From Populus alba (Eukaryota > Streptophyta > Magnoliopsida > Malpighiales > Salicaceae): a stretch of DNA of 64,000 bases. The notes beneath the pieces are model-generated. The model was not told the origin of the DNA. It ran no database searches and saw nothing but the letters and a program-made list of their open reading frames with translations. The stretch is taken from the NCBI RefSeq assembly GCF_005239225.2, contig NC_133297.1, forward strand, positions 6,704,392 through 6,768,391. Reading direction: 5' to 3'. How positions within the stretch are numbered: position 1 is the stretch's first letter; each line of letters starts with the position of its first letter. This document shows, one piece after another, positions 42,545-53,972 of this stretch. The translations under genes were made by a program, and so were the position numbers.

Positions 42545-45229
42545 TAATATATTTTTAAATAAAAAATATTTGAAAAAACAACGTTGTTGTAATATTAAAT
42601 AGTAATATTGTTACCTTTTCAGCATGCTCGTCTTCCTATATAATCTTTACCTTGTCACTTGAGACTACTTTTTTTCTTTTCTTTTTCCGGTGCCTATAAA
42701 AAAAACCCCATCCTCCCTTATCTTTGACTGGAATTTTCTCTTTGTTTTTTAAGGTCAAACTAGGAAGAAGAAAAAAAATAGCAACCGGAAAGCATAAATG
42801 ATGCAAGGCACTGATTTTGCCAAGTAAAATGAAGCGATTTGTTCAAAAAAGAAAGAAGACAAGGTCCAAACTTTGATCAGGTCTACTGAGTTTGACCAGG
42901 TTGTTATACCAGCCATTTTTTTAACAAATCCGGACCGGTCTAACTCCTGGATTGACTTGCCGAGCTATTCCAAGTTTAATAATTATGGTCCAAATTTATT
43001 TGTATACTATTATTTTCATTAATTTTATTTCTCACATTTTTAAAGCGAACAGATTCTCTCTCTATTTCCCCTGAAAGAATTTCTTTTGCACTTATCTTGT
43101 GAGTGTGATTTCGAAATTAAGGAAAAGTTGGCGTTCGAAAAAAGAGGACATGGATTACATGGGCTACGTCGCAATTACTCAAAGTGAGGAACGGGGCTAG
43201 TATAGTAATTACCAAAAGACGAAAGCGAGGTCCGGAAAAAAACAGAATTTGAGTGGCATTGGTGATATTAGACATTTAGAAAGCGGGTCACAAGAAAAGG
43301 TGGGAAGACTATAAAGAATTGCACCGGAGGGTTCCATTTTCAGAAAATACCAGAATCCCCCCAAACCTGATGCAGACAAAGAATCTAGAAAACAAAACAT
43401 GAAACGCCGTGTTTGGAACGAGGGAAAGTGGGAAGACGGATTGTCGTCATTTTCTCCCTTATAAAGATTAGAGGAAAAACGGAAAATGAAGAGAAAATCT
43501 TCCTCAATCCACAGAATCTTTTCTCTCCAACTTGCAGAGGAAGTGAGGTTTTTTTTTTTTAGAATTTGATTTTGAAGTGTTAGATCTACAAATTTCACTT
43601 CATAAAAAGATTATTTTGTTTTAAATGTAATTACACTCTTCAAAAATTTCCCATCACGTTTCTTCAAGTATCCAAGCCAAGGGAAAACAAAATTTTCTTG
43701 ATTTTCATTGCTCCCTTTTCTCTCCATCCAAACACAAGGACGGACTTTTCATCTCGTTTTCCCTTCATTAATTTTCACCCCTTTCTCCCAAATAAAGAAG
43801 TAACACTATTTGTAGAGAACAAAACCTATAAGGAGCGTTTGATGAAATTACGTTCAACATTGTTTAATACACTGTTTATCCTGTTTGTTTTTCTATTTTA
43901 AAAATACTTTAAAAAAAAATTAATTTTTTTTTTAATTTTAAATTAATATTTTTTTACAAAGAAATTTCCTTAAATTTTGAATTATTGTAGATGGTAATGT
44001 AAAGAATAAACCTGTTCAGATGTTTGTGTTGGTTTGATTAGTACAATTGTTGCTCTTCTTGTCCATCCAATTTTTAACGATAAAAAAAATAATTAGATGT
44101 TGGTAACGTGTCTTCAAAAAAAAAGATTTTAACTATGTACTGTACAATATTTTTTATTTAATATTAAAATAAAAACATATTAGGTTAATATGGGTTAAGA
44201 TGCAAGAGTCATGGGATAACCTTAAAAAAATAAACATAAAAAACTTAATTTCTAATTAACTCAATATTAAAAGACAAAAATAATAAAAAAAAAAACACTT
44301 ATCTAAAAAAAAAAAATCTAAATGAATCTATGTCAATCAAGCAAACTCGTGAAGCAAGTTATAAATGTCATTAGATTTAATAAATTTTTTATATCAAATA
44401 TTATTTTTTATTTAATTACATGACGACAAAGCATATAAGAACTTTTTTGTATGAAATATTTAAAAAAAAAAAAAAATGTGCTGAGACACATTTGGTCGAG
44501 ATAACATATGTAGATCATTGATAAAAAAAAAATGGTGATATTTTATTTTTTTAGTTTTGAGCTAAATAAAAAAAAAATAGATCATTGATAACAAAGGGTA
44601 AAAATATACTTTCTTAAATCAAGGGACAAAAAAATATTAAAATAATAATAATAACTCAAACACTACAAATAAACTTATTAAATTTATAACTTGATTTATG
44701 AACTTAATTGGATTTAATTTTATTTTTTTTATCAATTTTTTAATCCAAATATTAAACAACAAAACTCTTTTTCTTAAAAAAAATAGTGCCTAGCCACATT
44801 GGGCGCAAAAATAACTGGACAATAAGTCATCTGCTTTGTGCAAAATCCAATGAGTTGATTGCTGAAAAAACAAGATGTTGGTTTTTTTTGTTTAAGAACC
44901 CATTTCAATTCAATTTTTTATCCAAAATACTTAGAAAAAACCTAAATATTTTAATAAACCTATTCTAAAAAAATAATTTAAAAAACTAAAATCAACTCAG
45001 ATCCAAAAACATTTTCACGTTCAGATCTGCCACTTTAGGCAAGGAGAAGAAAAAAAAACCACCTAGATAAAACTCTTTTTATTAAATGAAACTTGTTGAC
45101 ATCAATTTCAACTATTTAGATAGCTAAAATCATCGTCAGCAACCACTTTCTATCAGCTACAATGGAAATGCCAAAAGTTTTCGAAAGTTTTAATATTAAT
45201 GACAATTGAATTCTGTATCTCAGCTTGAT
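39142..45229. other. gene-free repeat region before the MATE relic
   Basis: No intact gene is seen. About 39.73-40.02 kb is a decayed repeat rich in CCGGGTC/GGGTTTT phrases, in inverse sense to that at 30.3 kb. From ~40.04 to 40.25 kb phrases like 'TTAATGGACA' and 'CTAGTTAATG' repeat loosely. 41.0-42.28 kb resembles 31.3-32.5 kb. 42.43-42.61 and 43.86-43.96 kb hold decayed MITE-like cores. 43.1-43.7 kb is a less AT-rich island with a TATA-like TTATAAAG near 43460 and no trusted coding frame; the 129-codon minus frame there has no recognisable domain. 44.1-45.1 kb is A/T-rich filler. Confidence 0.5.
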
Positions 45230-46287
45230 CTACTCTTGACATGTAATTTTGTTTTGTAACCAAGAAGTAACCCTAGAGGAAGGCCAACTATGTAAGGGCT
45301 ACCAATGCCAACCACCTCCACATGCATGTGATGAACGTAATGGCAAGGTTAATTGTTCCTTGAAATTCATCATGATTCCAGAAGGCATGCTTTGGCAACA
45401 GCTTTTCTCATCTCTTTGCTACCTGTAAAGTGGCTAGAATTGCCAGAGTAGTGTGCACAAAGGATCCAATAAGGAGAGGGACTCGATGCATGTGACGATG
45501 AAGAGAGAAACTCGAACACCGCGGAATAAAGGACAATTTGTTGTTCATCATCGAATGAAAGGATATATATATTATGAAAATAGTTCATTAGCATGTCTCT
45601 TATAATCAAACAGAAAAAGGTGTTTCTGCTTCTCTCAAGGTGCTTCTAAGATTTGCTTTAAACTGTATGATACTGAATGTAAACAGGAAGTGCTAATTCA
45701 GCAAAGGGATTTCTCACCAGATGGAAAGTGACCCAACTGCGATGATAGGATCTTCAAGGTGTCCAGTGAGAACAATTATGGCCATAAAATACCAAATCTG
45801 CAGGAAAAGCATCCAGCTGAAGCTATAGAAAGCCGAACAAAGGCCCAAATGTCCTTGAAGGCTAACCAAGACAATCCTGTCCTTCCTTCCTTGCACCAAC
45901 CAACCACATAGCTACCTGACCCAAAGCAATGACCCAACCTGAGACGTCATAAGAAATGGCAGCACCAGCCAACCCCCACTTGAATACGTTAACGAAGAGA
46001 TAAAGCACACCAATGGGCATGATCAAAGCTTCAAAACCAATCCATGCCAGAACTCCAACCTTGCTTTGTGCCTGCAAGAACTTTTGGGTAGGGAAATTGA
46101 TGGCTAATGAGAACATTTGAGGAATAACTCGAATAGTAAATTTGCCAGCAAGCTCTGCTATATCTTTTCGTTGTCCAAGGAGTTTTAGGATTGGAGTGGC
46201 AAATATATAGAGCGGCGACAGGAATAAGCAAGCAACAAACAGAATTATCCATGATCTTTGCATGTACACTCCAAGTAAATTTACTAG
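45230..46287 (-). pseudogene. MATE (DETOXIFICATION/DTX) transporter pseudogene
   Basis: The minus strand from 46287 reads like the second coding block of a plant MATE efflux transporter: LGVYMQRSWIILF, LKLLGQ, and FSLAINFPTQKFLQAQSKV. The frame is lost at ~45912, where the expected 'YVVGWCKEG' run continues one frame over. It is lost again at ~45813 before LQIWYFMAIIVLTGHLED. Both look like single-base losses. Further down, fragments match later MATE exons: GSKEMRKAVAK near 45400, and VGLPLGLLLGY at ~45265-45300 with another disruption between. The first exon (N-terminal helices up to the CGQAFGAG-type motif) is absent upstream of 46287. Intact members have about 500 residues and 12 membrane helices and export flavonoids or other small molecules; this copy cannot. 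Its position next to the SD2-2-like kinase matches Arabidopsis DTX34 (At4g00350). Sequencing error alone would not explain the missing first exon. Confidence 0.85.
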
Positions 46288-47392
46288 CTGAAACATTGGC
46301 CAACATTTAAATTTTGCAGCCTTCTTTTTATTTAATAGACAATGCTAAGACTAGAAGATTTATGAAATTTCTGATTTTAAAGTTAAATCCTGGTTGGTGA
46401 CAAAGAGTATCCATTTGCCAATTGAGCCAACCGTTATCTAACTTCATAACTCGTGCTACTTTATAGTCAACGAAAAGATGAAATGTAAACCACAAAATTT
46501 TCCATGCTTTCACATGCATTTAGAAGGGCCAGAAAGAGAAGATACCTGTGTTTAAAAAGAACGTAGAGGTTTGATGTTCTTTTTGACAAAAAAAAAAAAA
46601 TGATGGTGGCGTGTTTTCTTTATGCTAGAGAGGGTTGAAAAAGGCATTCATGAACACGATTCACAGCACACAACAGGAGGCTCAAAAGGGGCTGCTCATT
46701 GGTATGTTTGGATAGAACAAATCAAACGGTTAGGCAGGTAATGGACAGTATTTGACAAAACGTTACCGTATAATCCCTCCCTGTCTGCCCTCTTCTTTAT
46801 CCTTGAACTGCCTCTTTGTCTACCTGAGGGATTGTCAAATGGTGATCGTGACCCCCAAGACCTCTCCTGCCAACTGCCAAACCATGAAAAGAAGGAAGAA
46901 ATTGAAGGTGGCAACTAACAAGACTAGTTGAGCACATGCCAATTTGAAGTTGACAGGCCACCAGTGAGTGGTTGACTTTTTAGCCAGGGGAACTCTACAG
47001 GCAATGAACACCAATAGCTAAACATGGCCATCCAGGACCAACTTTGTCCTCCTTTTCGAATCTGTGATCACTGGAATGACGTGTGCTGGTCTTCAATTGT
47101 ACAAATAACGTTCATTTTAAGAAGTATGACCGATCTAATGAATCTCGGCTCTTGGCACACGAATGATCATCAAATATGAAACGGTCGCAGTATAAATAAT
47201 GGGACAAAAGAATCTTGAAGAGCTTGACATCCTTGAAAATTTGAGCAACGAGCAATTCCATTTACATTTCTGATACCGTACAAGGCTACAATTCACATAA
47301 AATGAAAGCCAAAAAAAAGGGGGGGGTAGGAATTAGTTTTTCCTCAGCTATCCACCAATCTCCAGGATGCTTGTCAGTTAACTTTCACATTT
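46288..47392. other. spacer between MATE relic and receptor kinase
   Basis: No first MATE exon is found here in any frame. The segment 46.7-47.3 kb is of more ordinary base composition and may be downstream sequence of the receptor kinase gene, whose coding region ends at 47393. A short G run (about 47326) and an A run at ~46590 are present. Small minus-strand frames (46328-46519, 46696-46914) carry no recognisable domain. Confidence 0.5.
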
Positions 47393-50014
47393 TCATTTAG
47401 CTGGTGAAGAGGCATTGCCAAGAGATGAAGGTGAACCATAACTATATACCCCTGCATTATCACCACAACAATCACCACCAATAGATACTCCCTTACCAGA
47501 ATCTATCTGAACACCATGATAAGACTCCCCGGAGACCAGTGCTTGTAACAATTTTGGTGGTGGAGGAGTGGTCACTTCGACTACCCCTTCTAGCATTTTC
47601 ACTACCATTCCCATTGTAGGCCTCATCTCCTCGCTGTCCTGTATACACCAAACGGCAACCGATGCAACACGCTGAGCTTCCTCAATGTCATATGCGCTGC
47701 CTAGCCTATCATCCACCACTGCTGCCACATTGCCTTCGATTATTTTCTGTGCAGCATATGGAGGGAAAAACCATTTCTCTGCCTTTTCACCCTCCCTGCC
47801 ACCAGCACCACGAGCAGATGGCGGTGCCTCTACATTTCTACGGCCTCCAAGCAATTCCAACAATGTCATTCCGTAGCTATAAACATCTGCTTTCGTGGTA
47901 ATTGCCACACCAGATATCCATTCTGGTGCAACATAGCCCCAGGTACCTCTCATGGTAGCCAATACTCTACTGAAGTCGCGACCTATAAGCTTTGCTAAGC
48001 CAAAATCAGATACCTTAGCTGTGTAATCACTATCCAAAAGGATGTTTTCAGGCTTGATATCACAATGGATAATACAATCTCTACATTCCTCGTGTAAATA
48101 TGCAATTCCTCTAGCAGTACCAACTGCCACACGAAATCTAACATCCCAGATCAAATTCAGACCATCTCGACGCAGATACGCACTCAAAGGGCCATTTGGC
48201 ATGTAATCATAAATTAAAAGCCTGTGAGAGCTCTCTGAGCAAAATCCTCTAAGCCTGACAAGATTGATATGCTGAATGTTTCCAATAGTACACACCTCTG
48301 CCCTGAACTCTTTCTCTCCACTGCCTGGCCTTTCAAGGCGTTTCACAGCAACAAGAGTAGAATCCAACAACTCGCCTTGAAACACTGCCCCAAATCCACC
48401 ATGTCCAAGTTTATCCGAGAAGCCTCGAGTTGCAGCACAAAGCTCTTTATAAGTAAACACTTTCAAATTCAACCCTGGAAACACACCATTTCCTTCCACA
48501 CCCTTGCCGTTCTTTCTTCTCTTTCTCAAAATCAGCAGCATCCCTGCCACCAACCCCAAAAGCACAACTGACCCACCAATGCTACCAATCAAAAGCACAG
48601 ATTTCGACACACCCTTCCTCACAATCCCCTCCTTCGGCACCCTGACATACAACACATCTTGAAAAGTACTGTCAGAACTGGAATTTCTCAAATTCAACAA
48701 AGATCCATATATATTCTTGCACAAGCTTGTCTTACCATCGTGAAACAAACCGATACATGAACAATTACTCAAACAAATCCTCTCACAAACACTCCTAGTC
48801 CCCACAAAAGACACCATAGCCGCTCCCTCAAATCTCACAACACCAACCTCCATAAACCCATCACTCTCTTCACACGAATCCCTACTATCTCTGACACAAC
48901 CACCAGTATAATCCCCAGACTCCCAATCATAATCACTAACAGGCCTGAACCCAGAAACACAAACACAAGGCTTTAACAATGTGCTATTACAAACACCCCA
49001 ATTCCCACATAATCCATAAACTCTGCACTTATTGTCTGGCTGTGACCAAAACATGTTCCAATACTCATTCTGCTGAGTCCAAGTGTACTGCTTCAACTGC
49101 CCAATAACATCAACTTGAAACCTAGTCAATGGTGGCCTTAAACCACCATCTAATTCCCTCTCTGTGTACCAAAAGGATGCACTTGGCGTAAAAGGATCCG
49201 AAAAATGGAACTTATAAATGTAAGGAATAGTCATTTCAGGTACACCATCGAATGCATCACCAGTCCAATTACCTGTACTCCAATACTTGGCACTCTTGTT
49301 ATAAACAAGCTCAAATTCATTAAACCCTAGTGGGTTTATCCTCAAAGAGAATAAACCAGGGGACGGATCGTTTATGCTCCTCCATGAAATTAGAGATCTT
49401 TCACTTGTAATATTCATGCCTGGCAGCCATGTATCTGTTGGAAAATCGAAACTTTGCCAAATAATCAACCCTTTGGCCGATAAAAGAACAAGATTTCCAT
49501 TCTCTTGAAGGAGCAAGCTTCTTGCTTTCTCTGTGTTTGTGCTTTGCCAAATCGTTGAGCCCGGTAATGCAATGATGGCCAGTTTGCCTTCCGCGGTGAT
49601 TTCTAGCCTTGTAGAGGTGAGATTGGTAATGGGTTTTTCACGATTTGCTACCCAAACTATTGGTGGTGTTGGAATTGAAGCATACGAAATGGCCAAGTAC
49701 CAATTGGGTTTCCCACCTGGGTTAACGAAACCCAGATTGAATGTGTTGTTTAGGCCTGAAATGGTTGAGTTTCCTGTGATAAGGACATCTGCAGTCTCCA
49801 ATTTCTTGCTTCTGCTGCTTTGTATTGGGTTGCAGGGAGTTGATGGTGTAAATGTGTTGTTTGCTTCAAATTTGGAAACAAGCATGGCATTTGAGGTTGG
49901 TAAGAGAAGGGAGAGGATGAAAGCTAAGAAGATGGCTAGTGACATTTCACTGATCATCAGCGGCATTGTTTCATGGCTTTGGGGTCTTGGAGGAAAAAGG
50001 CATGTCTTTTTCAC
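47393..50014 (-). CDS. G-type lectin S-receptor-like Ser/Thr kinase, SD2-2/RLK4 type
   Basis: This single-exon gene encodes an 873-residue plasma-membrane receptor kinase. In order it has a signal peptide (hydrophobic stretch ~24-43), a bulb-type lectin domain (~75-195), an S-locus glycoprotein region with an EGF-like Cys cluster (~245-352), a PAN/apple-like Cys-rich region (~380-455), a membrane helix (~473-495) and a cytoplasmic kinase. The kinase shows the glycine loop GHGGFGAV (537-544), Lys558, the catalytic HCDIKPEN (650-657), DFG (670-672) and APE (696-698), so it should be active. HCD in place of HRD makes it a non-RD kinase, a class often tied to immune signalling. Met17 (49966) is an equally good start and gives a more usual signal peptide. 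The closest remembered relative is Arabidopsis SD2-2/RLK4 (At4g00340), which lies beside RHB1A there as here. The ligand is unknown. Confidence 0.95.
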   Translation of the reverse strand: MKKTCLFPPRPQSHETMPLMISEMSLAIFLAFILSLLLPTSNAMLVSKFEANNTFTPSTPCNPIQSSRSKKLETADVLITGNSTISGLNNTFNLGFVNPGGKPNWYLAISYASIPTPPIVWVANREKPITNLTSTRLEITAEGKLAIIALPGSTIWQSTNTEKARSLLLQENGNLVLLSAKGLIIWQSFDFPTDTWLPGMNITSERSLISWRSINDPSPGLFSLRINPLGFNEFELVYNKSAKYWSTGNWTGDAFDGVPEMTIPYIYKFHFSDPFTPSASFWYTERELDGGLRPPLTRFQVDVIGQLKQYTWTQQNEYWNMFWSQPDNKCRVYGLCGNWGVCNSTLLKPCVCVSGFRPVSDYDWESGDYTGGCVRDSRDSCEESDGFMEVGVVRFEGAAMVSFVGTRSVCERICLSNCSCIGLFHDGKTSLCKNIYGSLLNLRNSSSDSTFQDVLYVRVPKEGIVRKGVSKSVLLIGSIGGSVVLLGLVAGMLLILRKRRKNGKGVEGNGVFPGLNLKVFTYKELCAATRGFSDKLGHGGFGAVFQGELLDSTLVAVKRLERPGSGEKEFRAEVCTIGNIQHINLVRLRGFCSESSHRLLIYDYMPNGPLSAYLRRDGLNLIWDVRFRVAVGTARGIAYLHEECRDCIIHCDIKPENILLDSDYTAKVSDFGLAKLIGRDFSRVLATMRGTWGYVAPEWISGVAITTKADVYSYGMTLLELLGGRRNVEAPPSARGAGGREGEKAEKWFFPPYAAQKIIEGNVAAVVDDRLGSAYDIEEAQRVASVAVWCIQDSEEMRPTMGMVVKMLEGVVEVTTPPPPKLLQALVSGESYHGVQIDSGKGVSIGGDCCGDNAGVYSYGSPSSLGNASSPAK

Positions 50015-51247
50015 TTGAAGGGTGACATTGATGATGATGATCTTTGCCCTTTCAAGATGATAGAATCTTTGTGCTGTGTGGGTGGTTCAGTGAGGGGAGC
50101 AGTCTGTCTCTGATTCAAGTTTTCAACTTTTCAGCGTGAGAAGAAGATTTTTTTATGGAATATCTGAAAAAACTGCCACTTTGAGTACTCAAAGCTACAA
50201 ACAAAAAAGTTAAATTTCTTGGAAGTCTTGCTTAATTACAAAAATGTCCTTCACACATTTTGCACTGAATCCATCATCTTTTATTTAAGAAGTGCTTTTA
50301 TTAACAGGATCAAACCGTATATTTACAAAAATGCCCTTCGTAACTTTGCTTTGATCCTGTAAATATCTTATTATTTCATTGCTTTTTCACTGATGGCACG
50401 CTTCCATTTGATATCTAAATCTTGCTTAAAACAACTTAGATTAATTTGATCATGTATGCCTTTGATTAATCACACTACTGAATTTATTATGATTACTATC
50501 ATGTGATGTAAATGATGGCATTTTTAAAAAATATGGTTCTGTTTATTTTTTTAAAGTATTTTTTACCAGAAAAAAAATTAATATTTCTTAATTATTTTTC
50601 ATGATTTTTCTATGATATATTAAAATAACACGCTCGTGAGGGGTGGTTTAAAAGACAATAGAACATGGGAAGCGATTTTGTAAGGGTTGGTTTGGTAATT
50701 AGAAGCTTGGAGGACTAGATGGTAATAAGAAGCTTTGTAGGGGTTACTTTGGTAAATCGGAAGTGAAAGCTGAGGAGGTCTACGGGATGGTGTGGTTTGG
50801 TGGCAGACAAAAGTGCTGAAACCCACTCACGAGGTCGTCGTATCTTTGTAACAAAACAAAATTATTTTTTAAATGAATTTCAGAAAACCTTGTTCGAGAA
50901 AAATCATTAAATAATTACGCGCGTGGGTTGCGTTCTGGATGGGTGAGATTTGTGGTTCTCAATGCCAGAAAGTTGAGAGATCGTGTAGGAATTTTATTGG
51001 TTCAAAAGCATTTAAAGTCAACAATCTACCACCTCCTTTGACCTTTGTGTTCCATATAATTTTAAAAATTTTCTTAAATACTTTTTTTAATTATGTCTTT
51101 AGTTAAGAACTTGTATCGGAATTTTAAAAATCATGACATTACAATTGCAATTCTGTCCATAAGATCAAGTTATATCACCGAATGATGGAAATTTGGAATT
51201 TAATCACCAAGAAACCCTCGGAAGGTAGCAACACTCTTTCTTTAAGG

Positions 51248-51248
<1 letters not shown>

Positions 51249-51290
<42 letters not shown>
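51249..51290. repeat. TA microsatellite
   Basis: About 20 uninterrupted TA dinucleotides, within an AT-rich spacer. Confidence 0.95.
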
Positions 51291-51291
<1 letters not shown>

Positions 51292-52735
51292 TTTTTTTAA
51301 AAAAATTAAAATATAAATGAAAAAACTTATGTAAGTATCTAATTAAATAAATTAATAATTATTTATGTAAATAAATAAATAAAAATAGTTAAAAATGACT
51401 AAAAAGGAAACTGAAAAAATTAAAAGATAGATATAGATCAAGATATTTAATCCCGTAAAATAAAATATTTACCCGATTATATACACTAAATTTGTTTATT
51501 AAAATCAATAAAAGATAATAAAAATAAAAATACACATGAAATTAATTGAATAAGATAAGAAAAAAAATATTACTAGGGACTAAAACAAGTTATAAATGTT
51601 ATCTAAAAATAAATATATTTTATTACTAAAATAAGCTTCGCTTGTGTAAAACAAATGAAAAATTATATATAAATTAAAATAATACAATTAAAAACAAACA
51701 CACACAATTCAATTTGAAAAAATTAACTATTAAAAAAGGATGTCTTTTACTGTATTCTAAAAAACAAAGAGATAAAAAAAAATCTTGGTCGATAGTTCTA
51801 ATTTCTTTTAATCTCAAATAAGTCATTCTATTGCTTAGAAATTTGATAAAATATATATATATATATACACACACCCCAAAACAAAATTTTAATGACAAAT
51901 AAACCACTAAAAAAAATGCAAATTGTCTCAAAACAAAGGCTTCTATTTTTTTAACTGAAAAAACAAACAGTAATTTTACTATAACAATCCATATGTTAAG
52001 TGCCACAGCTGAAAACTCATACCCCTTGTATTTTTGATAAATTGGTAGCAACACTCCTTTGCGAGTTCGACAGTGAATCTAAAATTCCTAGGCGCCAGAA
52101 AGAAATTTTACTAGCTGGGACAGACTGACTAGTGCGGCCATCTCTAGAAGCAGCCGCTATTGAAAGTTACCGATGCCCTTCTTTCTTTCTTTCTTTTTTT
52201 ATCAAAAAGAAAAAGAATTGTCGACAGCTTGAAAAATCAAATGAAGACCTCAAATAGAAGGTGGCAGTTGGGAATTACGGCACCTACTGATTGGCCCTTG
52301 AAACGAAAAATTTGACAGACGAATACGACCGCCTTTTACTTAATCCCAAGAATAGTGTGATAGTGGGGTTCTCACCACCACATGTTGCAGAAGTTAGGCG
52401 TCGACACTGACACTAAACCACTCCGATATTTTCATCTACCGACTACTGAAGAAAATGATCTATCTAGCAAGTGCCCTTTCTCTTTTTTTCTTTTTCTGTT
52501 TTTTTGTGTGAAGAACATGGCAGCTCCAGTTAGCAATAGCTAGTGTCTCTTAGGCTTTGCTGTGGATCGCGGTGTGGTGATCCAAAAGTAGCTATGCAAC
52601 TACCACAGAGCATGGCCACCTCTTGAAGTTTGGTTAAAAAAATGGAAGAAAGTTCCCAGAAGCATGCTAAAGTTAGTTTTCCCAGAGAAGGATTTAGATG
52701 AAGGTATTACAATTGTTACACAATACCAGTAATTT

Positions 52736-52930
52736 CACGGTGGCCTAGTGGTAAAAGCTTGGGATCAAAAAATTTGCTTTCTTTGTGGTTTTAGGTTCAA
52801 ATCCTAGGTTGCTCATATAATGGCCACTGGAGGCTTACATGGTCGTTAACTTCAGGACCCGTGGGATTAGTCGAGATGACTGCAAGTTGGCCCGGACACC
52901 CATGTTAATAAAAAAATAAATAAATAAATG
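52736..52930 (+). mobile_element. tRNA-derived SINE
   Basis: The head contains an exact RNA polymerase III A box, TGGCCTAGTGG (52741-52751), and an exact B box, GGTTCAAATCC (52794-52804), spaced as in a tRNA gene. The body continues without tRNA folding through GGACCCGTGGGATTAGTCGA and GGCCCGGACACCC, and ends in a TAAA/TAAT-type tail. This is the build of a plant SINE, mobilised by LINE enzymes; Salicaceae genomes have several such families. The same 3' body recurs 5'-truncated at ~56.53 and ~61.41 kb. I do not see clear target duplications. Confidence 0.8.
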
Positions 52931-53972
52931 AAAAAGGAAGAGGATGGGAGGTGCTGGTAGATCTGCGATCCTGCATGTGAAACATACATGCAAGGAATTG
53001 AAATGCAGAAGCATGAATCTTAGTAGATGGTGATCCAAGATTTTTTCTTGAAACTAAACAGTAGTGTCGTAGATCTCTAATGCCATGTCAATCTGAGTTC
53101 ATGTAAATACAGTATAACTTTTCATTGTTCATTACACTTTTCATAAATTCATCTAATCCTAAATGCCGAATCCATCAAAAAACTAACAGTCGTAATTTAC
53201 AAATCACCCAATGCAAAAGAACAACTATATGCAGCATACGACAAACAAGTAGAAGATAATATGCATAGGAAACAGATAAATAGTTTGCTGACGCAACATG
53301 GAAGACAGGACAGACCATTTGCTTTTAACTTGGAGGTGAATTGTTTGCATGTACTCCCTTCAACAACCGTGTAGATATCTGCACATCCATTCCCTAACTA
53401 GCAACCAAAGTATTAACAAGGACAAGGGGGCACGAACAGAGAGAAACCTGTTTCCATGTTTTGCTAAACTTCATTCCTTTACCTCTGAACTTCTCCAGAG
53501 GAACCGCATAAATGATAAGTTGACCCTTCAAACCAAGACAGACCAAATTAAAAAAATGAACCAGGGGGCACTCTGCTGACCAGTTGTGAGACAAAGAACT
53601 GACACCATCTGCAGCCCACTAAAGTTGGCAAGCTCTTAATTGAAACAACAAATAAACCTCCATCTCAAAGAGCATTAACAACAACTAAATGAAGTTGTGG
53701 TCAATATTACTTCCTGTAACATTAAAAAAGCAGAGTGCAAATGAGCATATATAAGAATCGTGTCAATAGCAAGAACTAGAGTCGTTCCACCAGAAGCATG
53801 AGTAAAGTAAATGTTTCCCCTCGTATGTGCTTACACCTTCTATGTGAAACAACCAACTAAATAGTAAATTGGTGTTTAAAAGAAATCCAGATTATATCGA
53901 TCATCTCATCAGTAATAAGAGCAATAAAATCATCCGCTAACTGCACATAAAGTCATTTTACAAGAAACAAAC

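Larger units (their letters stand above)
50015..53972. other. intergenic region between receptor kinase and RING gene
   Basis: The first ~150 bases next to the kinase start are likely its leader. 50.52-50.64 kb looks like a decayed MITE piece. A TA microsatellite lies at 51249-51290 and a SINE at ~52.74-52.93 kb, both listed separately. 51.3-52.0 kb is A/T-rich filler. 53.04-53.97 kb is less AT-rich and probably carries the last small exon and 3' untranslated region of the RING gene. No further complete gene is seen. Confidence 0.5.

Noticed and set aside
43209..43598. 129-codon minus-strand frame
   Set aside because: No domain, no similarity I recognise, and the composition fits untranslated DNA.
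52741..52810. Possible tRNA gene (A and B boxes)
   Set aside because: The boxes are perfect but the rest cannot form acceptor and anticodon stems and runs into a SINE body with a tail.
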